This document shows positions 1-4,176 of a stretch of DNA of 6,453 bases, one piece after another. Below the pieces are notes generated by a model. That model was not told the DNA's origin, searched no databases, and saw only the letters and a list, made by a program, of their open reading frames with translations. The stretch's first letter is position 1. Every line of letters starts with the position of its first letter. The DNA is from Deltaproteobacteria bacterium UBA2385. Its GTDB lineage: Bacteria > Myxococcota_A > UBA796 > UBA2385. The DNA is taken from assembly GCA_002343455.1 (NCBI GenBank), contig DDSR01000377.1:1-6453 (forward strand). Reading direction: 5' to 3'. Position numbers and translations under genes: made by a program.

Positions 1-75
1 CCCCCGTCGCCGCTGCCCCCGTCGGTGCCTCCCCCGTCACTGGAGCCCCCGTCGCTGGCTCCCCCGTCGAGCTCG
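1..75. repeat. 15-bp tandem repeat (cccccgtc + 7 variable bases)
   Basis: The 8-mer cccccgtc recurs at exactly 1, 16, 31, 46 and 61, giving five units of 15 bases, with the other seven bases variable. On the minus strand each unit encodes the pentapeptide DGG-x-x of the lipoprotein linker. Because the unit is a multiple of three, gain or loss of units would change linker length without shifting frame. The array continues past the left edge, so its copy number is unknown. Confidence 0.85.
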
Positions 76-128
76 CCGTCCTTCTGGGTGCCGCCCTGGC
101 AGGCCAGCAGGATCATCAGCAGGGTCAT
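1..128 (-). CDS. Small lipoprotein with DGGxx repeats (3' end beyond window)
   Basis: Reading the minus strand from the ATG at 126-128 gives MTLLMILLACQGGTQKDGEL, then repeated DGG-x-x units up to the window edge; 42 complete codons are visible. The first ten residues form a very short hydrophobic signal ending in the lipobox L-L-A-C, so cysteine 10 should be lipidated after cleavage by signal peptidase II. That predicts a membrane-anchored lipoprotein facing the periplasm or cell surface. A GGAG ribosome site lies at 134-137, five bases before the start. It begins 13 bases after the stop of the upstream 248-residue gene, so the two are probably co-transcribed. The Asp/Gly/Ser/Thr-rich stretch after the cysteine resembles the flexible linkers following the lipobox in myxobacterial-type lipoproteins (known style, not a functional assignment). 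The folded domain, if any, is outside the window, so the role is unknown. The signal has no lysine or arginine before the hydrophobic run, which is unusual. Confidence 0.72.
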   Translation of the reverse strand, partial: MTLLMILLACQGGTQKDGELDGGASDGGSSDGGGTDGGSGDG

Positions 129-141
129 GGTCTCTCCGGGC

Positions 142-888
142 CTATGGAAGCGGCTCGCTCCGAACATAGAGGCCACGATCGCCAGCCGCCAGCATGACGG
201 AGCTTCCAGGGGGCAGGGCGAGGTGCTCGCGCCCGGCCTCGATGTCGATCATCCGCCCGTCGATCAGGGTGGCGGTGCCGGAGAGGGCCTGGCCGCTGCT
301 GACGACGAGGCGGCCGTCCGGGCTGAGCCGGACCCAGCCCCCCAGGGTGCTGACCCGCTGGCCGGGGATGAGGGGGCCCAGGTTGCGCCACTCGCCGCGC
401 TTCTGCGTCCAGACCTCGGCGGGTGTGGGCCGCTGGGGCTCTTCCGCAGGGGTGGCCTTCAGGGCCTCGGGCGGCAGGCGGCGGGTGACGGTGGACTCGT
501 CGTCGGCGGGGATCAGGAAGGCCGTCAGCCCGTCCCCGGCTTCCTGGGCGCCGGCCTCCTGGGCGCCGGACTCCTGTGCGAGGTTGCGCATCCCCGGCCG
601 GGAGCGCGGCCCCTCCTGGGTCTCCTGCCGCTCGCCCAGGGAGCCCGATGCGGAGCGGGTCGGCTCGGGCAGGGGCATCGTGAAGTCGTCGTCCTCGATC
701 CGGGCGAGGTCGAAGGGCACCTCGTCGACGCCCTCGGCCGGCGGGGGCGGGCCGGCGGCGGTGAAGCGCGCCAGGACCGAGCCGCTGGCCAGATCGACCA
801 TGCTCATGGTGAGGGGCTCGTCCCCCAGCGACCAGCTCCCGAGGACCTGGCCGCCTCGCTCGACTCGAAGCACGATGCGTGGCGCCAT
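142..888 (-). CDS. Unrecognised 248-residue cytosolic protein
   Basis: Starts with MAPRIVLRVERGGQVLGSW and ends in RSEPLP before TAG at 142-144. The start at 886-888 is supported by GGAGGG at 893-898, four bases upstream. There is no signal peptide or membrane segment. Two beta-rich ends flank a flexible middle: residues 1-46 read as alternating strands with a sequence feel similar to the start of FHA-type modules; 47-150 are rich in Pro, Glu and Ala, with an acidic patch (EDDD) near 65-68 and a short repeat AQESGAQEAGAQEAG at 104-118; 175-245 are again strand-rich (VRLSPDGRLVVSS, then TATLIDGRMIDIEAG). I cannot assign a family; the FHA likeness is weak and no phosphopeptide-binding residues can be pointed to. 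It heads an operon with the lipoprotein downstream, so a role in an envelope-linked or signalling process is possible but is inference only. It is divergent from the M32 peptidase gene. Confidence 0.72.
   Translation of the reverse strand: MAPRIVLRVERGGQVLGSWSLGDEPLTMSMVDLASGSVLARFTAAGPPPPAEGVDEVPFDLARIEDDDFTMPLPEPTRSASGSLGERQETQEGPRSRPGMRNLAQESGAQEAGAQEAGDGLTAFLIPADDESTVTRRLPPEALKATPAEEPQRPTPAEVWTQKRGEWRNLGPLIPGQRVSTLGGWVRLSPDGRLVVSSGQALSGTATLIDGRMIDIEAGREHLALPPGSSVMLAAGDRGLYVRSEPLP
542..580. repeat. Short 15-bp tandem repeat inside the 248-residue gene
   Basis: Two nearly identical 15-base units, tcctgggcgccggcc at 542-556 and tcctgggcgccggac at 557-571, are followed by a partial third (tcctgtgcg at 572-580). 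On the minus strand they encode the repeated A-Q-E-A-G / A-Q-E-S-G pentapeptides in the flexible middle of the protein. The unit keeps the reading frame, so copy-number change would only lengthen or shorten the linker. Confidence 0.75.
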
Positions 889-980
889 TCATCCCTCCGG
901 CAGCAGTCCCCGACGTTAGCATGAGCCCGGCGCCGTCTCTTGCGACAGGCTTGTGAACCCGGCGGCCCGCAGGAGCGCAG
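889..980. promoter_or_regulatory. Divergent intergenic region between the 248-residue gene and the M32 gene
   Basis: These 92 bases must hold the promoters of both the leftward operon and the rightward peptidase gene unless transcription enters from further away. Good ribosome sites are visible at each end: GGAGGG (minus strand, 893-898) and AGGAG (plus strand, 971-975, five bases before ATG 981). I see no convincing -35/-10 pair or operator palindrome on either strand, so the assignment rests on gene arrangement alone. Confidence 0.4.
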
Positions 981-2489
981 ATGATGGAGTCCGACCGGGC
1001 CTGGGAGTCCCTCAAGGCGAGCGTCACCGAGCTGCGCGATCTGCGCGCGGTGGGCGGGCTGCTGCACTGGGACGAGAACGTCTGGATGCCCGCGGGCGGG
1101 GCCGCCGCTCGCGGACGCCAGAAGTCGGTGGTCGCCCGGCTGCGGCACCAGCTGCTGGTCGACCCCAAGCTGGGCGAGGCGCTGGCCGCGGTCGGGCAGA
1201 GCCAGGACCCCCAGCGGCAGGCCGCGGCGCGCAACCTGGGCCGGGTGCGGGACCGGGCGGTGAAGACGCCAGCCTCGCTGGTGAGCGAGCGGGCGCTGGC
1301 CAGCAGCGAGGCCTTCGCCGCCTGGAGGCAGGCGCGGGCGAGCGACGACGCGGCCCTCTTCGCCGGGCCCCTGGCGCGGATGGTCGAGCTGGCCCGCCAT
1401 GAGTCGGCCTGCATCGGGGTCGGCGTTCACCCCTACGACGCGCTGCTCGACGGCTACGATCCGGGCCTGACCCTGGAGCGGGTGCAAGCGCTCTTCCGGC
1501 CCCTGGAGCGAGGGCTGGTCGCGCTGCTCGACGGCATCCGCGGCGCGGCCCCGATCGCGGCGGCCCCGGTGGCGATGTCCACCGCCGATCAGCGCCGGGT
1601 CTTCCTGCGGGTCCTGCCCGCCCTGGGCTTCGACCTGGGCCGCGGCCGCCTGGACACCGCGCCCCACCCCTTCTGCATGGGAATGGATCCCGGCGATGTG
1701 CGGCTGACCACCCGCTACGACGAGGCCGACCTGATGAGCGGCCTGCTCGGAACCATCCACGAGGGCGGGCACGGCATGTACGAGCAGGGCCTGCCCGGGC
1801 ACCTGCGGGGCAGCACCGTCGACGAAGCCGCCAGCACCGCGATGCACGAGGCCAACAGCCGCCTGTGGGAGAACCGGGTCGGCCGCAGCCCGCAGTTCCT
1901 GGGCTGGCTGGCGGGGGTCGTGGCCGAAGAGACCGGGATCCGCCTGGACCTGCCGGCCCTGGTCGCCTCCTGCAACCGGGTCGAGGCCGGCTTCATCCGG
2001 GTCGAGGCCGACGAGGTGACCTACAACCTGCACATCCTGCTGCGCACGCGGATCGAGGCGGCCCTGCTCACCGGCGAGCTCTCGGTGGACGAGCTGCCCG
2101 GCGCCTGGGAGGAGCAGAGCCTCGCCCTGCTGGGGGTGCGCCCGCCTCGGCCATCGCTGGGGCACCTGCAGGATGTGCACTGGAGCCAGGGGCTATTCGG
2201 GTACTTCCCGAGTTATACGCTTGGGAATCTTTATGCGGCCTCGCTCTTTCGGCGGCTGGAGGAGGACAGACCGACCGTCTGGGAGTGCGTCGCGGTGGGC
2301 GACTTCTCGCCGGTGCTGGGCTTCCTGCGGGAGCACATCCACAGCGTGGGCCATCTGTACGACGGCGAGGAGCTGCTGGCGCGGGTCGCGCCGGGTCGGG
2401 ATCCGGTCGGGGACCTGCTGGACAGCTTGCGGGCCCGTCAGGGTGCGCTGTACGGGGTGGTTCAGGCCGGAAGGGCGTCGGGGGGTTGA
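981..2489 (+). CDS. M32-family zinc metallocarboxypeptidase (Taq/Pfu type)
   Basis: Cleaves single residues from the C-terminus of peptides in the cytoplasm using one active-site metal ion; the family acts in peptide turnover. All five M32 signature motifs are present in order: H-P-F at residues 229-231, D-x-R-x-T at 239-243 (DVRLT), the zinc site HEGGH at 260-264 with catalytic Glu261, HEANSR at 289-294 supplying the third ligand Glu290, I-R-x-x-A-D at 339-344, and G-x-x-Q-D-x-H-W at 394-401. The 30-residue spacing between His260 and Glu290 matches that known for the Pyrococcus enzyme. The length of 502 residues is normal for the family, there is no signal peptide, and the gene looks complete and active. 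ATG 981 has AGGAG five bases upstream; ATG 984 is an equivalent alternative. It stands alone: divergent from the operon to its left and convergent with the toxin-antitoxin genes. A cluster of unusual codons lies near residues 405-424. Confidence 0.96.
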   Translation: MMESDRAWESLKASVTELRDLRAVGGLLHWDENVWMPAGGAAARGRQKSVVARLRHQLLVDPKLGEALAAVGQSQDPQRQAAARNLGRVRDRAVKTPASLVSERALASSEAFAAWRQARASDDAALFAGPLARMVELARHESACIGVGVHPYDALLDGYDPGLTLERVQALFRPLERGLVALLDGIRGAAPIAAAPVAMSTADQRRVFLRVLPALGFDLGRGRLDTAPHPFCMGMDPGDVRLTTRYDEADLMSGLLGTIHEGGHGMYEQGLPGHLRGSTVDEAASTAMHEANSRLWENRVGRSPQFLGWLAGVVAEETGIRLDLPALVASCNRVEAGFIRVEADEVTYNLHILLRTRIEAALLTGELSVDELPGAWEEQSLALLGVRPPRPSLGHLQDVHWSQGLFGYFPSYTLGNLYAASLFRRLEEDRPTVWECVAVGDFSPVLGFLREHIHSVGHLYDGEELLARVAPGRDPVGDLLDSLRARQGALYGVVQAGRASGG

Positions 2490-2537
2490 GGAGCCTCTTC
2501 CGCGCCCTTGGCGACAGCGGCCAGTTGGTCCCGACGA

Positions 2538-2843
2538 CTACTCTCCGAGATCGATGCGGTGTGGATCCTGCCTCGTGTCCCACACCCGGAGCACGTACAC
2601 GACCTCGCTGACCTCGTCGATCCTGTAGATCACCCGGTACCGGCCTATGACCAAGTGTCGATATCGGCCCAACGATGCCAGGTCCCGCGATTCGACCCCC
2701 AGGTAAGGAAGTCCCTCAAGTAGGGCTGCGCCGTCCAGGATGGGCTTCACGACCTTGCGGACGGTGGCCTGTCCGAATTCCTGGAGGTGGTCGAGCAGGC
2801 CCTCGACGTCCGCCAAAGCCAGGGCAGTCCACTCAACCCTCAT
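2538..2843 (-). CDS. RelE/ParE-superfamily toxin
   Basis: A 101-residue protein with the superfamily pattern: an N-terminal helical hairpin (MRVEWTALALADVEGLLDHL, residues 1-20, continuing to about 40), then a C-terminal beta sheet with YRHLVIGRYRVIYRID at 61-76 and VVYVLRVWDTRQDP at 81-94. The GRYRVIYR strand and the W-D-x-R-Q-D-P ending are typical of type II toxins of the ParE/RelE fold. RelE members cut mRNA on the ribosome and ParE members poison DNA gyrase; the sequence does not settle which, although the ending looks more ParE-like. The ATG (2841-2843) lies inside the end of the antitoxin gene, an 11-base overlap implying translational coupling, with GAAGG at 2847-2851 as ribosome site. 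The stop is TAG at 2538-2540, 48 bases from the convergent peptidase stop. Length and motifs suggest it is intact. Confidence 0.87.
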   Translation of the reverse strand: MRVEWTALALADVEGLLDHLQEFGQATVRKVVKPILDGAALLEGLPYLGVESRDLASLGRYRHLVIGRYRVIYRIDEVSEVVYVLRVWDTRQDPHRIDLGE

Positions 2844-3141
2844 TGACCTTCAGCCCCGCAAGTCGAGACTCAATGCGTGACTCGACCTCTGCCTGGGAGT
2901 GCAGGCGTCCAGCGGCGACATCCTCCTCTGCCGCGTGGACGGCCTGAAAGAGCTCCAGCCGGTCTTCCAGCGCGCAGAATCCCTCAAAGGTCTCCAGCGA
3001 CATGACCACGGCAACTCCACGTCCATGTCGCGTGATCACTACCGGACGGCCGGTCTCTTCAACCTGGCGGACTACTTCTGCCGCGTGGCTCTTCAGGTCT
3101 GACAGGGGCTTGAGGTCTTCGCTGAGCTTGAATGCCTTCAT
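2833..3141 (-). CDS. Phd/YefM-family antitoxin
   Basis: A 102-residue protein that should neutralise the downstream toxin and repress its own operon. Residues 10-55 form the Phd/YefM fold: LSDLKSHAAEVVRQVEETG, then RPVVITRHGRGVAVVMSLETFE, the family's strand-turn-strand with the conserved R-P-V-x-I-T-R-H-G-R core. The remainder (about 58-100) is acidic and helical, as expected of the toxin-binding tail. The ATG at 3139-3141 follows a near-perfect AAGGAGG at 3146-3152, four bases upstream, the strongest ribosome site in the window, which fits the need to make antitoxin in excess. Antitoxin-before-toxin order and the overlap with the toxin start are the usual layout of this family. An operator would be expected within the 90 bases upstream; I cannot identify a clear palindrome beyond GGTACC at 3175-3180. 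Confidence 0.92.
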   Translation of the reverse strand: MKAFKLSEDLKPLSDLKSHAAEVVRQVEETGRPVVITRHGRGVAVVMSLETFEGFCALEDRLELFQAVHAAEEDVAAGRLHSQAEVESRIESRLAGLKVNEG

Positions 3142-3230
3142 GGCACCTCCTTGTCGAAGTATAGCCCAAAGTTCGGTACCATCTATGGGCCCAAGCCCGC
3201 CGACACCGGGAAACCTGCAGGCGGCACCGG
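3142..3230. other. Gap upstream of the antitoxin gene and of the orphan beta domain
   Basis: This short stretch contains the antitoxin ribosome site and the six-base palindrome GGTACC at 3175-3180. It should hold the toxin-antitoxin promoter and operator, but no convincing -35/-10 pair is visible. In the plus direction the frame of the next reading frame is open back to a TAG at 3162-3164, but the translation there (Arg/His-rich) does not look like protein. This suggests that the real coding sequence of the orphan domain begins, or was cut, near 3230. Confidence 0.4.
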
Positions 3231-3506
3231 GTGGTGGGCTCGCTGAGCTGCGAGTTCACGATGTATTACGCCACCACCGACGACTACGGCCCGCAGCGGG
3301 CCGACTTCGCCGGCGTCTTCGTCGACGAGACCACCATCGTCGGCGAGGCCTACGTCGAGCTGTGGGAGGACGTCTCCTTCATCGACTGGACCGCCACCTA
3401 CGACGGCGAGACGCTGTCCAGCACCGTCTCCGGCACGACGCAGTGGTTCGGGGCCCCGTCATTGTGGCCCGTGACCTGGACGACCACCTTCACCGCCAGC
3501 CGCTGA
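3231..3506 (+). pseudogene. Orphan beta-rich domain, probable C-terminal remnant of an exported protein
   Basis: The 91-codon frame from a GTG at 3231 reads like real protein: GSLSCEFTMYYATTDDYGPQ, then strand-forming segments rich in Thr, Tyr, Trp and Val, ending TTTFTASR before TGA 3504-3506. Third positions are strongly G/C biased, as in the real genes here. The composition (amphipathic strands, many Thr/Asp/Trp, one Cys) is that of an extracytoplasmic beta-sandwich domain, yet there is no signal peptide and no ribosome site before the GTG, and upstream in-frame codons look non-coding. The simplest reading is the tail of a longer lipoprotein or secreted protein whose front was lost, perhaps when the adjacent toxin-antitoxin module arrived. 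A genuine small intracellular protein starting at GTG 3231 is the alternative. No family recognised. Confidence 0.45.
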
Positions 3507-3664
3507 ACCCCCGCATCCGAGAGCCGCCTCCCTACCCCTAGCCCTCGAGCTCATGCCGCAGGGCGGTCAGCTCGACCTCGAGATTGACGAGCCTCAACGA
3601 GGAGAGGGCGAGGTCTTTTCGCTTTGACAATTCCATGACGTGACAAGCCATTGCCAACGGGTTT

Positions 3665-3674
3665 GGGGGGGGGG
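3665..3674. repeat. G10 homopolymer upstream of the 137-residue gene
   Basis: Ten consecutive G residues lie about 73 bases before the ATG at 3748, in the presumed promoter or leader region. Runs of this length are prone to slippage in replication and, in several bacteria, switch promoters or frames on and off. That is the general precedent; nothing here shows that this run does so. Confidence 0.8.
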
Positions 3675-3688
3675 CTAAGGTGGAAGCA

Positions 3689-3707
3689 CCGATGGCAATC
3701 GCATCGG
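3689..3707. other. Small inverted repeat CCGATG/CATCGG
   Basis: Six-base arms (3689-3694 and 3702-3707) flank a seven-base loop, 40 bases before ATG 3748. It could be a regulator half-site pair or a leader hairpin. It is too short to call a terminator and has no T run after it. Confidence 0.3.
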
Positions 3708-3747
3708 CGAAACCAGCCCGGTCCCACCCCCACACTCGGAGACGTTC

Positions 3748-4161
3748 ATGAAGTCCCGCAGCCTGCTCATCAAGAACGACCGCTACGACTCCCTGCTCAA
3801 CGGCGGGTCGCGCCGCTATCGTTTGACGAAGGAGCAGATCCGCGCCCTTGGGCAGGGCGACAAGATCGTCTTCGACGTGCACGTCGTCGCCATCGACGCC
3901 AACTGCGAGATCACCTTCACGGTCTTCACGTCGACGATGCCGGACCAGGCTCCTGGCGACAGCGGGCAGGTCGTCAAGCTCAAGATGGACGGCACCGGGA
4001 ACCGGGACAGCGTGTTGATCATCACCAAGGATCGGAAGTGGATCGAGACCGAGACGCTGCTTCAGGTCGAAGTCGAGCTGGTGATGGACATCAAGCACGC
4101 CACGTCGTCGTCCCTTGTCGGGGCCCAGGTGGTCGTGTTTGCCACCATCTACCATTCCTGA
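3748..4161 (+). CDS. Unrecognised 137-residue beta-rich protein
   Basis: Starts MKSRSLLIKNDRYDSLLNGG and ends ATIYHS before TGA 4159-4161. The start has GGAG at 3738-3741, six bases upstream, and third-position G/C bias supports coding. No signal peptide or membrane helix is present. After a charged N-terminus containing one likely helix (LTKEQIRALG, 26-35), the rest alternates hydrophobic and polar residues in about six strands (roughly 39-48, 53-61, 74-80, 88-93, 104-114, 122-134), as expected for a small beta-sandwich or jelly-roll. There is a single cysteine at 53. I recognise no family. It lies 15 bases before the large glycoside-hydrolase-like gene and in the same frame, so the two are very likely co-transcribed. 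A carbohydrate-binding or structural partner of that enzyme is a reasonable guess from the fold and position only. Phage-like structural proteins share this look and are an alternative. Confidence 0.75.
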   Translation: MKSRSLLIKNDRYDSLLNGGSRRYRLTKEQIRALGQGDKIVFDVHVVAIDANCEITFTVFTSTMPDQAPGDSGQVVKLKMDGTGNRDSVLIITKDRKWIETETLLQVEVELVMDIKHATSSSLVGAQVVVFATIYHS

Positions 4162-4167
4162 CATACT

Positions 4168-4176
4168 GGGGGGGTG
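4168..4176 (+). promoter_or_regulatory. G7-run ribosome binding site for the GH-like gene
   Basis: The sequence ggggggg-tg-ATG precedes the start at 4177. A run of G can pair with the CCUCC end of 16S rRNA through G-C and G-U pairs and so act as a Shine-Dalgarno site, though an atypical one. The in-frame GTG at 4174-4176 is an alternative start that would add one residue. The run is a slippage candidate, but length change here would alter ribosome-site spacing rather than the frame. Confidence 0.5.

Larger units (their letters stand above)
3507..3747. other. Intergenic region with G10 tract, no clear gene
   Basis: About 240 bases without a confident gene. It holds a short minus-strand frame ending at 3538 that resembles a coiled-coil tail (see findings), a run of ten G at 3665-3674, a small hairpin at 3689-3707, and the ribosome site GGAG at 3738-3741 for the next gene. 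The promoter for the two downstream genes should lie here. A perfect TTGACA occurs at 3624-3629, but nothing like a -10 follows at the right distance. Confidence 0.5.

Noticed and set aside
125..1414. Long minus-strand open frame crossing from the M32 gene into the 248-residue gene
   Set aside because: It overlaps two better supported genes in another frame, its translation is low-complexity Arg/Ala/Pro, and it spans the divergent promoter region.
804..2180. Long minus-strand open frame (458 codons) opposite the M32 peptidase gene
   Set aside because: It is the antisense shadow of a gene with all M32 motifs; its translation is rich in Gly, Arg, His, Gln and Pro with no family pattern, and long antisense frames are expected at this GC content.
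2173..2245. Cluster of unusual codons in the M32 gene (CTA, AGT, TAT, CTT, AAT, CTT, TAT, TTT near residues 405-424)
   Set aside because: The encoded segment (GLFGYFPSYTLGNLYAA) follows the GxxQDxHW motif and looks normal and conserved for M32 enzymes. The codon cluster is real but may be chance or a local pause signal, so I do not treat it as a separate element.
2490..2537. Bidirectional terminator between the convergent M32 and toxin genes
   Set aside because: No GC-rich hairpin followed by a T run is visible in the 48 bases between the two stops.
3158..3163. TATACT on the minus strand as the -10 of the toxin-antitoxin promoter
   Set aside because: Transcription would begin at about 3151, inside the AAGGAGG ribosome site, and no -35-like hexamer lies 16-18 bases upstream.
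3624..3655. TTGACA as -35 of a promoter for the 137-residue gene, or a sigma-54 site at 3641-3655
   Set aside because: No TATAAT-like hexamer occurs 16-19 bases after TTGACA, and the sigma-54 candidate lacks the GG element and is one base short in spacing.
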